A stretch of DNA of 64,000 nt from assembly GCF_001659605.2 (NCBI RefSeq), contig NC_035169.2, positions 10,686,546-10,750,545 on the forward strand, given 5' to 3'. How positions within the stretch are numbered: the first letter of the stretch is position 1; the number at the start of each line of letters is the position of its first letter. This document shows positions 1 through 13,788 of this stretch, piece by piece. Source of the DNA: Manihot esculenta (Eukaryota; Streptophyta; Magnoliopsida; Malpighiales; Euphorbiaceae). Below the pieces are notes generated by a model. It worked only from the letters and a program-made list of their open reading frames with translations. It made no database searches and was not told where the DNA came from. The translations under genes and the position numbers were made by a program.

Positions 1-2209
1 GGCCGCCGGGACCCGTAGCAAGCCTGACATGCAATCTGTAAACCTGCTTAATCCCATACATGATCGACAACATACGTAAAAATTAAAAACTTTTTCTTCA
101 TTCAAACACCAAACTCAATCTGTGCATGCACTGAACATAGACATAATCATAAACATCGACCCCTCTGTGGGATCTCATCAATGCCCCAATGGGCAAATAC
201 AACATATGTTGAGTTGGTTTACATAACCATCATAAAAGGTCTAGGATCATGCATTAATAGGGATACCTTACACATAGGGTCAAGCACAATCTCTTATCCT
301 CAATATCATTATTACATGACATGACTACATAAAACATTACATTACAAATTCATCATGTCCACAACTTCTAACTATTACATGAAATCAGACTTTACTCCTG
401 TCGACCTCCTGGTCTACCCTGTACCTGCAAACCTGAGGGATAAGGGGAAAGGGGTGAGCTACGAGAGCCCAATGAGCAGAATAATAAAGCATTTAAAACA
501 CATGCTATCATGGAATGCATCACATCACAACTAATCATATCAAGGATGAACTTGTCACCATTTAGCCCTCTACATATTCCAATCATGCCAGGGGCGTAGT
601 GCAGGCCACACCTGGTCTTTCTCTTATACATAACATCACATACATAACCAATAGTGCCGGGGGCGTAGTGCAGGCCACACCCGGTCTTTCTCTTACATAC
701 TGCCAGGGGCGTAGTGTAGGCCACACCTGGACTTCCATATCATATCATCATGTCATAACATATGAGGGCTAATGGATCATTCAACATTCATCCACATCAA
801 CAACATATTATGCAATGCAACATATTCGTGATTTCTAATGCAACAACCTAAAATATCACATGGCATCCGTGATGCATGATTCATGCTAAAACTTTCATTT
901 ATAAAAAGATAAGAGTTTATTCTACTCACCTCTGGATAGCTCTGACCAGACACTGGGGCAACAGACTCACTGCTAGGGTCCTCAGTTCCTCGGGTCCGAA
1001 CCTACATAGGTGGACTCAAATGAGGGACCAAACAACTAGAACATAACTCTAAAAACATCCCCCAAAAACCCCCTAAAACACCTCAAAACAATCATGCAAA
1101 ACATGCAAAGGAAGGATGAACAGGGCACTTTCGGCGGTAGGTTCGGCGGTCGAAAGTCCCTCCAGAGCCGAAAGTCAGGCAGGTTCGGCGGCCAAAACTC
1201 CCAGACAGAGGCGAAACTCATGCATGTTCGGTGGCACGTTCGGTGGCACTTTCGGCGGCCGAAACTCCCAGACAGAGACGAAAGTCTCCTTTCGGGGGCA
1301 AGCTTCGGCAGCCGAAGGCTGCGTCCACAAGCATGTTCGGCGGCCGAAAGTTCCTTCGGCTGCCGAACCTGGTTTCTCCCATAGTGGCAGAAACTCAGCT
1401 CTTCTATGCATATACGCCTCCCATACTTTCCAAACATGCATAAACCTATCCTACAACACACATATACAAGCATACAAGCTCCTAGGGGCTTCAAACTATC
1501 CTAAGCCCCATCTACAACACATCAAACATGCATTGGCAAGCCACATTGTTCAAAAACACAACATAAACTCAAAAACCTAACTATAAGCTAAACTTGCATT
1601 CTACCCCATAGATCTTCATAAAACTTACTTAAAACATGGAATGAGTTCAAGATCGGCCCTTACCTCTTGAAGATCGAGAGAGGGACGACCAAAACTTGGA
1701 GATGGGAGATTTTCAACTTCCTTGGGTCTCCAAGCTCAAAACTTGAAAATCATCAAAACAAAGCAAAAACTTGTGAAAATCTTGAAAGATCTGAAGGAAG
1801 AACTCAAAAATTAGTGAGGGACGGCGGAGAACTCACCTTGGCCGACAATGGGGAGAAAAGCTCGCCCTTTTTCGGCTAAGGGACCCTTTTATAGTGGCTG
1901 GCCAGGCCACGTTCGGGGGCCGAACGTGCCTCCGCATGCATGCCAAGTTCGGCGGCCGAACCTGGACTTCCCTCACTTATGCCTTCGGGGGCCTAAGGCA
2001 CACCCGAAATGCCTGCATGTTCGGCTGCCGAACCTGGGTTTTCCTCCAAAGTTGTTTTCATGCAAAAACTCATTTCCTTTTTACTTAAAACCATGAAAAA
2101 CATTAAAACATTTTATGAAAACATGTTCCTACCCTACTAGAGGCTTCCGACATCCGAGATTCCACCGGACGGTAGGAATTCCGATACCAGAGTCTAGCCG
2201 GGTATTACA
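1..2209 (-). repeat. E1 3' LTR (left, truncated by window edge)
   Basis: Matches the complete E1 LTR at 17684-19939 from that LTR's 55th base to its TATTACA end. It contains a TATA box read on the minus strand (TATAAAAGG, 1885-1893). A tandem block of three units built on GCCAGGGGCGTAG...CTGG lies at about 586-735. Two clusters of TTCGGCGGCCGAA-like near-palindromes lie at 1129-1368 and 1912-2032. The apparent ORFs across these clusters on both strands are repeat by-products. Compared with its partner it has two small indels inside the palindrome clusters, where slippage or recombination is easy. Confidence 0.93.
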
Positions 2210-2246
2210 TTCTCCCCCCCTTAAGAACATTCGTCCCCGAATGTTC
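2210..2246 (-). other. E1 polypurine tract and adjacent hairpin
   Basis: The first 13 bases inside the left LTR read AAGGGGGGGAGAA on the minus strand. This is the usual position of the polypurine tract that primes plus-strand DNA synthesis. Next to it, 2225-2246 forms an exact inverted repeat, GAACATTCG / CGAATGTTC, with a 4-base loop. The same hairpin occurs in E2 and E3. Confidence 0.8.
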
Positions 2247-5200
2247 CTCAACTAGCACATGCAAGGCATACAACATATCATACACATAAAACACATGAAA
2301 CATATAAGAAACTAACCTTAGAAAAGATAAGGGTATTGCTGGAGCATGGACTCCCGTGTCTCCCAAGTGCACTCTTCCATATTGTGGTGGTTCCACAGGA
2401 CTTTCACCATCGGGATTTCCTTGTTTCTTAGCTTTCTGATCTGGGTGTCTAGGATCCGTACTGGCTGCTCAACATAGGTGAGATCTTCTTGGATCTCCAC
2501 ATCAGGCTCACTAAGAACCTTGCCCGGATCTGACACAAATTTCCTCAACATCGAAACATGGAAAACCGGATGGATTCTTTCCATAGAAGCAGGTAAATCC
2601 AGCTTGTACGACACATTCCCAATCTTTTACAAGATTTCAAAGGGTCCGATGTATCGTGGAGCCAGTTTACCTTTCTTTCTGAACCGAACCACTCCTTTCA
2701 TTGGAGACACCTTGAGCAATACCAGATCCCCCTCCTGAAACTCTACCTATCTTCTGCGGATGTCTGCATAACTCTTCTGTCTGCTTGCAGCAGTCTTGAT
2801 CCTTTCTCTGATTATGGGTACCACCCTGCTAGTAATCTCTACTAGTTCAGGCCCTGCCAAGGCCTTCTCTCCAACTTCCTCCCAGCAAACAGGTGACCTG
2901 CACTTCCTTCTGTACAAAGCTTCATATGGAGCCATCCCGATGCTAGCATGATGGTTGTTATTGTAGGCAAACTCCACCAAAGGTAGATGCTGCCTCCAAG
3001 AACCGCCAAAGTCCAGCACACACATTCTGAGCATATCCTCGATAGTCTGGATGGTCCTTTCTGACTGTCCATCAGTCTGGGGGTGGAAGGCAGTACTGAA
3101 ATCCAACCTAGTACCCATGGCATTCTGCAGACTCCGCCAAAACCTGGAGGTGAACTGGGATCCTCTATCGGACACTATTGAAATAGGAACCCCATGCAGC
3201 CTGACGATCTCATCCACATACACCTGCGCCAACTTGTCCACAGAATAGCCACTCCTGACAGGGATGAAGTGAGCAGATTTGGTGAGTCTGTCCACAATCA
3301 CCCATATGGAGTCCAATCTGTTGGACGTCGCCGGTAACCCCATTACGAAGTCCATAGCTATATTCTCCCATTTCCACTCAGGAATAGGTAGCGGGTTAAG
3401 CATTCCAGCCGGCTTCTGATGTTCCAGCTTTACCCTCTGACACACTTCATAGGCTGACACAAATTGTGCCACTTCTTTCTTCATAGCTGGCCACCAATAA
3501 ACCTTCTTCAGATCTTGATACATCTTGGTGGCTCCGGGGTGAACGCTATATCTTGCATTATGAGCCTCTCTCATAATGTCTCCTTTTAGCCCTATGTCAT
3601 CTAGTACACATAGTCTGCTCCCATAGTGGAGGATCCCTTTGCTGTCAAATCTGAACTCACTATCTTTGCCTGACTGAACAGTCCTGGCAATCTTCACTAA
3701 CTCTGGGTCCTCATGCTGTTTCTGAGCCACCTGCTCCAGAAACACGGGCGCCACTCTCAACTAGGCTACCAAAGCACCTGTACCAGACAACTCCAACTGT
3801 AGACCTTCATCAATGAGCTTGTAAAACTCCTTCACCACTGGTCTCCTCTCTGCCGTGATGTGGGATAGACTGCCTAGTGACTTCCGGCTTAGGGCATCTG
3901 CCACAACATTCGCCTTACCCGGATGATACTGAATCTTGCAATCATAGTCACTCAGCAGCTCTACCCATCTCCTCTGTCTCAAATTCAAATCTCTTTGACT
4001 CAGGATGTACTGTAGGCTCTTATGATCCGTGAAGATCTCACATTTAACCCCATAGAGGTAGTGCCTCCACATCTTGAGTGCAAAGATTACTGTTGCCATC
4101 TCCAGGTCATGTGTGGGGTAATTCAACTTATGCTTCTTCAGCTGTCTAGAAGCATAAGCGATCACCCTTTCATTCTGCATTAACACACAACCTAGTCCCA
4201 CACGGGACGCATCACAGAAAACTGTGAAATCCTCATTGTTAGCTGGCAAAGCTAACACTGGTGCTGACGTTAACCTCTTCTTAAGCTCTTCAAAACTCTC
4301 TTCGCACTGGTCGGTCCACACAAACTTCTGATTCTTCCTGGTTAGTCTAGTCAGAGGAGTTGCAATTTTTGAGAAGTCCTGAACGAACCTCCTGTAGTAA
4401 CCTGCCAAACCCAAGAAACTTCTGATCTCTGACACTGAAGTGGGTCTAGGCCAGTTAGCCACAGCTTCTACCTTCTTGGGGTCCACCTCTATTCCATTTT
4501 CTGACACAACATGCCCCAAGAATGAAATGCTCCTCAGCCAAAACTCACACTTGGAGAACTTGGCATACAAGCCATGCTCCCTCAAGGTCTGTAGAACCAA
4601 CCTCAGATGATGGGCATGCTCCTCTGCATTCCTGGAATACACTAAGATATCATCTATGAAGACAATAACAAAGTGATCCAGGTATTGGCTAAATACTCTG
4701 TTCATGAGATCCATGAATGCTGCAGGGGCGTTGGTTAACCCGAACGGCATTACAAGGAACTCAAAATGCCCATATCTGGTCCTGAAAGCTGTCTTTGGCA
4801 CATCCTCTTCCCTGATCCTCAGCTGATGATACCCGGACCTCAGATCTATTTTGGAGAAACAACCCGCTCCTGCTAGCTAGTCAAATAGATCATCGATCCT
4901 TGGCAAAGGGTACCTGTTCTTGGTAGTGACTTTGTTCAACTGCCTGTAGTCGATACAAAATCTAAGGGATCCATCCTTCTTTCTCACAAACAAGACTGGA
5001 GCACCCCAAGGTGAGGTACTCGGTCGGATGAAGCCCTTTTCTACCAGCTCTTGCAACTGTTCTTTCAATTCCTTCAACTCAGCTGGAGCCATCCTGTAGG
5101 GAGGAATAGAGATCGGTCGGGTTCCAGGCATCAGTTCTATCTCGAACTCTATCTCCCTAGCAGGTGGTAAACTTGGCAGCTCGTCTGGGAACACATCTAA

Positions 5201-6098
5201 GAACTCTCTAACCACTGGCACCGAGGCGGGCTCTCTAACCTGACTGTTAAGCTCTCTCACATGAGCCAAATACCCCTGACATCCCCTCCTAAGCAACCTA
5301 CGAGCCTGAAGAGCTAATATCAGACCTCTAGGTGTACCCCTCCTGTCTCCTCTGAAGACTACCTCTGACCCATCCTGACCTCTGAACCTGACTACCTTGT
5401 CCCTGCAGTCCAAGGTAGCACCATGGGTAGATAACCAGTCCATCCCTAGAATGACGTCAAAATCTGTCAAGTCTAGAACCACAAGATCGGCGGACAAGCA
5501 TCTTCCCTCAACAAACACAGGACTACACTGGCAGACTGACTCTGCCACTGATGGATCACACTTGGGTCCACTGACCCAGAGAGGACACTCTAACTCAGAG
5601 ATCATCAACCCTAACCTCTGGACGGCTCTCGGAGCAATAAAAGAATGAGATGCACCAGGGTCCATCAAGGCATACACATCTGAACAACCAATGACTAAGT
5701 TACCTGCCACCACGGTGTTAGATGCATCTGCCTCCTGCTGTGTCATTGTGAAGATCCGTGCTGGAGCTGATGGACCTTCACCTCTGAAACCCGCTGAAGA
5801 AGAGGCTGCTCCTCTCCCTCTACCTCTGCCACTGGCTTGAGTCGCGGCTGGAGCTGCTGGCTGAGCCACACTACCTGAAGCTGTCTGCTGGGACTGTGCC
5901 ATCGGGGCTGCTCTTGGACATTCTCGAGACATATGCCCCTCCTGACCACATCTGTAACAGGCTGTTGTTCCAAACCGACATACTCCCCTGTGTGGCTTAC
6001 CACACCTTGCACAAACTGCATTATCCGCACCAGAGCTTGAGCCACCTCCAAATCCCAGACTGGACTTAACTTTGTTCCAGAACTTGTTCTTCTTAGAC

Positions 6099-6103
6099 TT
6101 CCT
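6099..6103. repeat. Target-site duplication of E2, left copy (TTCCT)
   Basis: TTCCT directly precedes the TGTAACG start of E2's left LTR and is repeated exactly at 16208-16212 after its right LTR. A 5-bp duplication is typical of LTR retrotransposon integrase. It also fixes E2's outer ends. Confidence 0.95.
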
Positions 6104-8463
6104 TGTAACGCCCCGGAAACCGGACCACTACCGGCGCTAGGATTCAGGTCGGCTTAAGGCCGCCAGAACCCGTAGCAAGCCAAACATACATCCTGTGAAC
6201 CTGTTTAATCCCATACATGGTCAACAACATACATAAAAATTAAAAACTTTTCTTTCATTCAACATTTCTTTGCCAAGCCTAGCCTGTGCATGCACAAACA
6301 TAACATAAACCTCTCATTGGAGTCCTCATCAAATACTCCAATGGGGTAACATAACAAAACATAGGCTTGGATTACATAAGCATCATAAAAACATTATATC
6401 TCATACAAGACCATGTGTACAGGGAATACAACAGACTCTAGTCAAGCACATTATCAAACTTACATTACATTACATCTCATACTTTTACATTACCAACAAA
6501 CCATGTCCACAGCTAAGCTATTACATAAACTTCTCTTACTCTGCTGACTTCTCTATCTACTCTGCACCTGCAAGACTGGGGTTAGGGGAGAGGGGGTGAG
6601 CTATAAAGCCCAATGAGCAGAAACTAAAAACATTTGTTTTAATTCCTCCATTTTTAGGTATATTATTATTATTTAACTTTTTATTTCTTTTTCTTATTCA
6701 TGCTTTCATGTAATGCAACACATCACAGCTAAATCACATAAAGGATGGTATTGTCACCATTAGTCCTCAACATCTCCAAATGCCAGGGGCGTAGAATGGG
6801 CCTCACTGGACTTTCTCTTACATAACATAACATTCCAAGTGCCAGGGGCATAGAATGGGCCTCACTGGTCTTTCTCTTACATAGTGCCAGGGGCGTAGAA
6901 TGGGCCTCGCTGGTCTCCCATAACATATCATCATAACATAACATCAGAGGACTATGGATCACCCAACAACCATCCACATCAACATCAATTTATGCAATGC
7001 AGCATATTCGTGAATTCTAATGCAAACATCCTGAAATATTGCATGGCATAATGATGCATGGGCAATGCTTTATGATTCATTCATTTATTCATTTATTCAT
7101 TTACTTTAAAACTTAAGGGGATGTTCCACTCACCTGGTGACTGAAGCTTAACAACGAACTCTGAACGACTATCTCACAACCGGGGATCTCGGTTCCTCGG
7201 GTCCGAACCTACACAGGTGGACTCAAATGAGGCACCAAACAACAAGAACAAAACTCTAAACATACCCCCAAAAACCTCCTAAAAACACCTCAAAACACTC
7301 CTAGGAAACATGCAAGAAAAGGCTGGACAGGGCACTTTCGGCGGCACCTTCGGCGGCCGGAAGTCCCTCCAGAGACGAAAGTCAGGCAGGTTCGGCGGCA
7401 CCTTCGGCGGCCGAAACTCCCAGACAGAGGCGAAACTCATGCATGTTCGGCGGCACCTTCGGCGGCCGAAAGTCTCGGACAGAGCCGAAACTCCAACTTT
7501 CGGGGGCAAGCTTCGGCAGCCTAAAGCTGCCTCTCAAGCCATGTTCGGCGGCCGAAACTCCCTTCGGCTGCCGAACCTGGTTTCTGCCAAAGGGCAGAAA
7601 CTTGGCTCCCTAAAGCACATTTGCCTCCCAACTCTCAAATCATGCATAAACTTGTTCTAAAACATGCATAAACACCATACATCACACCTAGGGGTCTCAA
7701 ACTATCAAATACCCCAACTACAACACTTCAACACACACAAACAACATACATTGTTCATTAAAACATCAAAACCCATAAACTCATCAACAAGCCTAAACAT
7801 GCATCTCTACCCATAAAACAACTTAAAACTTACTTAAAACACATAAGGAGCTTAAGATCGGCCCTTACCTCTTGAAGATCGAGAGGAAGACGATCTAAAC
7901 TTGGAGATCCACGAAAATGAGCTCCTTAGTTCCCAAAGCTCCAAAACTTGTTTCAAAAGTTCAAAACCTCCAATGCAAGCTTAAAACTCAAGAAAATGGT
8001 GGGGATTTGAAGGAAGAACACTAGATCTGGGGAGAGGGAGGTCGGAAGCTAGCTGTGGCCGAAAATGGGAGAAAGCTCGCCCATTTCGGCTAAGTACCCC
8101 TTTTATAGTGGCTGGCCAGGCCACGTTCGGGGGCCGAACTTGCCTCCGCATGCATGCCATGTTCGGCGGCCGAACTTGACTTTCGGCGGCCGAACCTGAA
8201 CTTCCCTCACTCATGCTTTCGGGGGCCTAACGTGCCTCCAAAACGCATGCATGTTCGGCGGCCGAACTTGACTTTCGGCGGCCGAACCTGGGTTTTCCTC
8301 CAAAGACTTTTCATGCAAAACTCATTTAATTTTTATACTTAAAATCATGAAATACCTTAAAACATTTTATGAAAACATGTTTCTACCTTACTAGAGGCTT
8401 CCGACATCGGAGATTCCACCGGACGGTAGGAATTCCGATACCAGAGTCTAGCCGGGTATTACA
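6104..8463 (-). repeat. E2 3' LTR (left), 2360 bp
   Basis: Begins TGTAACGCCC and ends GGGTATTACA. It contains three tandem units based on GCCAGGGGCGTAGAATGGGCC...CTGG starting at 6781, 6840 and 6884. Near-palindrome clusters lie at about 7337-7580 and 8125-8291. A TATAAAAGG box on the minus strand is at 8099-8107. It is nearly identical to the right LTR but lacks that copy's 57-bp duplication. Confidence 0.96.
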
Positions 8464-8500
8464 TTCTTCCCCCCTTAAGAACATTCGTCCCCGAATGTTC
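8464..8500 (-). other. E2 polypurine tract and adjacent hairpin
   Basis: The minus strand reads AAGGGGGGAAGAA directly against the LTR end. The exact inverted repeat GAACATTCG / CGAATGTTC with loop TCCC follows at 8479-8500. Position and sequence match those in E1 and E3. Confidence 0.82.
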
Positions 8501-8570
8501 ACCAAACAACACATAACATGGCAAACATATAACATACCTATATAGCACATCAACACATAGGGATCTAACC

Positions 8571-11500
8571 TTAAAAGAGATGAGGGTACTGCTGGAGCAT
8601 AGACTCTCGTGTCTCCCAAGTGCATTCTTCCAAGTTGTGGTGGTTCCACAGGACTTTCACCATCGGGATTTCCTTGTTTCTTAACTTTCTAATCTGGGTG
8701 TCTATGATCCGTACTGGCTGTTCAATATAGGTGAGATCCTCTTGGACCTCCACATCAGGCTCACTAAGAACCTTGCTCGGATCTGACACAAACTTCCTCA
8801 ACATGGAAACATGGAAAACCGGATGGATCCTTTCCATTGAAGCGGGCAAATCCAGCTTGTACGACACATTTCCAATCTTTTGCAAGATTTCAAAGGGTCC
8901 GATGTATCGTGGGGCTAGTTTACCTTTCTTCCCGAAGCGAACCACTCCCTTCATTGGAGACACCTTGAGCAATACCAGATCCCCCTCCTGAAACTCTACT
9001 AGTCTTCTGCGGATGTCTGCATAACTTTTCTGTCTGCTTGCAGCAGTCTTGATTCTCTCTCTGATTATGGGTACCACCCTGCTGGTAATCTTTACTAGCT
9101 CAGGCCCTGCCAAGGCCTTCTCTCCAACTTCCTCCCAGCAAACAGGTGATCTGCACTTCCTTCCGTACAAAGCTTCATATGGAGCCATCCCGATGCTAGC
9201 ATGATGGCTGTTGTTGTAGGCAAACTCCACCAAAGGTAGATGCTGCCTCTAAGAACCGCCAAAGTCCAGCACACACATCCTAAGCATATCCTCTATAGTC
9301 TGGATGGTCCTTTCTGACTGTCCATCAGTCTGGGGGTGGAAGGCAGTACTGAAATCCAACCTAGTACCCATGGCATTCTGCAGACTCCGCCAAAACCTGG
9401 AGGTGAACTGGGGCCCTCTATCTGACACTATCGAAACAGGAACCCCATGCAGCCTGACAATCTCATCCACATATACCTGCGCCAACTTGTCCACAGAGTA
9501 GCCACTCCTGAAAGGGATGAAGTGAGCAGATTTGGTGAGTCTGTCCACAATCACCCATATGGAGTCCACTCTGTTGGACGTCGCCGGTAACCCTACTACG
9601 AAGTCCATAGCTATGTTTTCCCATTTCCATTCTGGAATCGGTAGCGGGTTAAGCATTCCAGCTGGCTTCTGATGTTCCAGCTTCACCCTCTGACACACTT
9701 CGCAGGCTGACACGAACTGTGCCACTTCTTTCTTCATCGCTGGCCACCAATAAACTTTCTTCAAATCTTGATACATCTTGGTGGCCCCAGGGTGAATGCT
9801 GTATTTTGCATTATGAGCCTCTCTCATAATGTCTCCTTTTAGCCCTATGTCATCTGGTACACATAATCGACTCCCATAGCGGAGGATCCCCTTGCTGTCA
9901 AATCTGAACTCATTATTCTGGCCTGACTGAACAGTCCTGGCAATCTTCACTAACTCGGGGTCCTCATGCTATTTCTGAGCGACTTGCTCAAGGAACACGG
10001 GTGTCACTTTCATCTGAGCCAACAAGGCACCTGTACCCGACAACTCTAACTGTAGCCCTTCTTCGATGAGCTTGTAGAACTCCTTTACTACTGGTCTTCG
10101 TTCTGCTGTGATGTGGGATAGACTGCCGAGTGATTTCCGGCTTAGGGCATCAGCTACAACATTAGCCTTACCCGGATGATACTGGATTTTGCAATCGTAG
10201 TCACTGAGCAGTTCTACCCATCTTCTCTGTCTCAAATTCAAATCTCTTTGACTCAGGATGTACTGCAGGCTCTTATGATCTGTAAAGATCTCTCATTTTA
10301 CCCCATAGAGGTAATGCCTCCACATCTTGAGTGCAAAGATTACTGCTGCCATCTCCAGGTCGTGTGTGGGGTAATTCAACTCGTGCTTCTTCAGCTGCCT
10401 AGAAGCATAAGCAATCACCCTCTCATTCTGCATCAGTACACAACCCAGTCCCACACGGGACGCATCACAAAAGACTGTAAAGTCCTCATCACTAGATGGC
10501 AGAGCTAAAACTGGTGCTGAAGTCAACCTCTTCTTAAGTTCTTCAAAACTCTCTTCGCACTGGTCGGTCCACAGAAACTTCTGATTCTTCCTGGTTAACC
10601 TGGTCAGAGGAGCTGCTATCTTTGAGAAGTCCTGAACGAACCTCCTGTAGTAACCTGCCAAACCCAAGAAACTTCTAATCTCTGTCACTGAAGTGGGTCT
10701 AGGCCAGTTAGCCACAGTTTCTGTCTTCTTGGGGTCCACTTCAATACCATTCTCTGACACTACATGCCCCAAGAACGAAATGCTCCTCAGCCAGAATTCA
10801 CATTTAGAGAACTTGGCATACAAGCCATGTTCCCTCAAAGTCTGCAAGACCAACCGCAGATGATGGGCATGCTCTTCTGCATTCCTGGAATACACTAAGA
10901 TATCATCTATGAAGACAATAACGAAGTGATCCAGGTATTGGCTAAATACTCTGTTCATGAGATCCATGAATGCTGCAGGGGCGTTTGTTAACTCGAACGG
11001 CATCACTAGGAACTCAAAATGCCCATATCTGGTCCTGAATGCTGTCTTTGGCACATCTTCATCTCTGATCCTCAGCTGATGATACCCAGATCTCAGATCT
11101 ATTTTGGAGAAACAACCTGCTCCTGCTAGCTGGTCGAATAGATCATCGATCCTAGGCAACGGGTACTTGTTCTTGGTAGTAACCTTGTTCAACTGTCTAT
11201 AGTCGATACAAAGTCTGAGGGATCCATCCTTCTTTTTCACGAACAACACTGGAGCACCCCAAGGCGAGGCACTCGGTCGGATGAAACCCTTATCTACCAG
11301 CTCTTGCAACTGTTCTTTAAGCTCTTTCAGCTCTGCTGGCGCCATCCTGTAGGGAGGGATAGAGATCGGTCTGGTTTCTGGCATCAATTCTATTTCGAAC
11401 TCTATCTCCCTAGGAGGCGGTAAACCTGGCAGCTCGTCTGGGAAAACATCTAAGAACTCTCTAACCACAGGCACCGAGGCGGGCTCTCTGACATCTCTGT

Positions 11501-13559
11501 CTAGCTCTCTCACATGAGCTAGATAACCCTGACAACCCCTCCTGAGCAGCCTACGAGCCTGTAGGGCTGATATCAAACCTCTAGGTGTCCTCCCCCTGTC
11601 TCCTCTAAAGATAACCTCTGACCCATCCTGACATCTGAACTTAACTACCTTGTCTCTGCAATCCAAGGTAGCACCATGGGTAGATAGCCAATCCATCCCT
11701 AGAATGACGTCAAAATCTGTCAAGTCTAGAACCACTAGGTCGGCGGATAGGCATCTTCCCTCTATGAAAACTGGACTGTACTGGCAGACTGACTCTGCCA
11801 CTGACGGGTCACATTTGGGTCCGCTGACCCATAGGGGACACTCTAACCCAGAGACCATCAAGCCCAACCTCTCGACTGCTCTCGGAGAAACAAAAGAATG
11901 GGATGCACCCGGGTCCATTAAGGCATAAACATCTGAACAACCAATGATGATATTACCTGACACCACGGTGTTGGATGCGTTTGCCTCCTGCTGCGTCATT
12001 GTGAAGATCCGTGCTGGAGCTGACGGACCTTCCCCTCTGTAAACTGATGAAGAAGAGGCTGACCCTCTCCCTCGGCCTCTGCCACTAGCCTGTGTTGCGG
12101 CTGAAGCTGCTGGCTGTGCTACGCTACCCGAAGTTGTCTGTTGGGGCTGTGCCGTAGGAACTGCCCTCGGACACTCCCAAGACATGTGTCCCTCTTGCCC
12201 ACACCTGTAGCAGGCTGTCGTCCCAAACCGGCATACCCCCCTGTGTAGCTTACCACACCTTGCACACACTGCATTATCAGCACCAGAGCTTGAGCCACCT
12301 CCTAATCCCAGACCTGATTTGATCTTGCTCCAGAACTTATTCTTCTTTGGTTTCTTAGTGGTACTGCCCCACTTCTTACTAGCTGAACTCAAGGATGAAG
12401 GGTCTATCCTTCCCCCACCTGGGGTCTTAGAACCAGAAGGCTGTGCCACTGACTGCTTGACTTTTCCCTCTATTACGGCACTAGCCTCCATTCTCCTGGC
12501 CATGTCTATAATGGCGTGGAAACTTTCTCTATCAGCTGACTGGATCAAAGAGGAATACCTGGAATTGAGCCTCATGATATACCTCCTCGACTTCTTCGGA
12601 TCTGTGTCCAGATGTTGCCCAGCAAACGGTAACAACTATAAGAATCTATCGGTGTACTCATCGACACCCATCTCATCTGTCTGCTTCAGCTGTTCAAACT
12701 CAATCACCTTCAGCTCCCTGGAACTGTCAGGGAAAGCCCATCCTGCGAGCTCATTCGCAAACTCCTCCCATGACAAACTGTCCACCTTTGGTTTCACATA
12801 GTTCTTGAACCACTCTCGTGCCTTCTTGCATTTCAGAGTGAAACCAGCCATCTGAATGGCTCTACTGTCATCAGCCCCTATCTCATCTGTAATTGTTCTG
12901 ACCTTCTCCAGGTACACAAACGGATCATCACCGGTATCAAACTGGGGAGCACCCAACTTCATATAGTCGGTCATCTTGGCCTTGCTCCCTCCAGATGAGG
13001 TAGGTTGAGGTCTTTGGGTTTCTGTAACTGCGGTTTCTGCTGGTGGTGGAGGTGCGGCATCCCCTGGGATAGGGTTTGTTGTGCCTGGATGGAAGGATGG
13101 AGGTGGGTACATAGGGTACTGTGGATACTGTGGGTAGAAAGGTGGGTATGGCATGTGAGAAGGGTAAGGATTATAACTGGGGTAATCCGATGTACCTCCC
13201 ATCGAATACCCGGGATATGGTGAAAAAGGTGGGTACTGGGGTGGTGGAACAAACCCCGAGGCCTGAGTGCCTCCCTGAGACTCACCCATGCCCTCTTTTG
13301 GCATGCTCACACCAAGACTACCATCCCTCCTCTGGTCCACATCCATCTCTTCTCCCACATCCACTGACCTGCCCTCTTGAACCGTTCCTCTTACTGATCT
13401 GTTTCTACCCAGATCCAGAGATCTTCTAGGATCTCCCACTGCTCTGTCCCTGTTGGACCTACTTGACATTGCCCTTGGCAATGCTGGAGGACGGGCGCTC
13501 GTGCCCTCATCCTCCGGTGGTACTCTGGTCAATCTAGCTGATCGACGAGTTCCTCGCAT
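8571..13559 (-). pseudogene. E2 gag-pol polyprotein, in frame but with four nonsense codons
   Basis: A single frame of 1663 codons from ATG 13559 to TAA 8571-8573. Order: proline-rich Gag N-terminus; Gag capsid-like domain; CCHC zinc knuckle starting CYRCGQEGH near residue 450; aspartic protease with DPGAS near 549; reverse transcriptase with FIDDILVYS near 884; RNase H; integrase with an H2C2 finger and DRGPQF near 1380; and a C-terminal WNHHNLEECTWE segment resembling a chromodomain. No frameshift was seen. Four stops break it: 12636-12638 (TAG where E1 and E3 have Glu), 10293-10295 (TGA where the copies have Cys), 9969-9971 (CAG to TAG) and 9249-9251 (TGG to TAG). An upstream in-frame ATG at 13655 exists, but the MRGTRRSARL start is shared by all three elements and is preferred. 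Confidence 0.92.
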
Positions 13560-13776
13560 TCTGTTTACTGAAAACAGCACAGATAACAAAACATTAGCAT
13601 CCAATGGTTCATGTGGAAACACATGAACCCACATCATATACATAGCATATCTCATGGCATATCATACTTTCATTAGGACTCTACATCCTATCCTAGTGGA
13701 CATGATTTCCTATTGTGCTTGACTTTCTATCACATCTATGAGCCTGACACTCTAGGTCCGACCATATGAACCTAGG

Positions 13777-13788
13777 GCTCTGATACCA
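13777..13788 (-). other. E2 primer-binding site (initiator tRNA-Met type)
   Basis: The minus strand reads TGGTATCAGAGC three bases inside the 5' LTR. This is the classic complement of the 3' end of plant initiator tRNA-Met, which primes minus-strand cDNA synthesis. Confidence 0.93.

Noticed and set aside
392..724. Minus-strand ORF of 110 codons in the E1 LTR, with counterparts in other LTRs
   Set aside because: It spans the GCCAGG tandem units; its peptide repeats (KRKTGCGLHYAPG) simply mirror the DNA repeat.
1129..1368. Regular short repeats with spacers that look superficially like a CRISPR array
   Set aside because: Units are 13 bp with variable spacing and variants, occur in every LTR of a plant retrotransposon and have no cas genes. 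This is a eukaryotic nuclear sequence.
1094..1580. Overlapping plus- and minus-strand ORFs rich in FGGRKS / RPPKVPP peptides in all LTRs
   Set aside because: They follow the repeated TTCGGCGGCCGAA units in every frame, differ between LTR copies by frameshifts and resemble no protein domain. They are repeat by-products.
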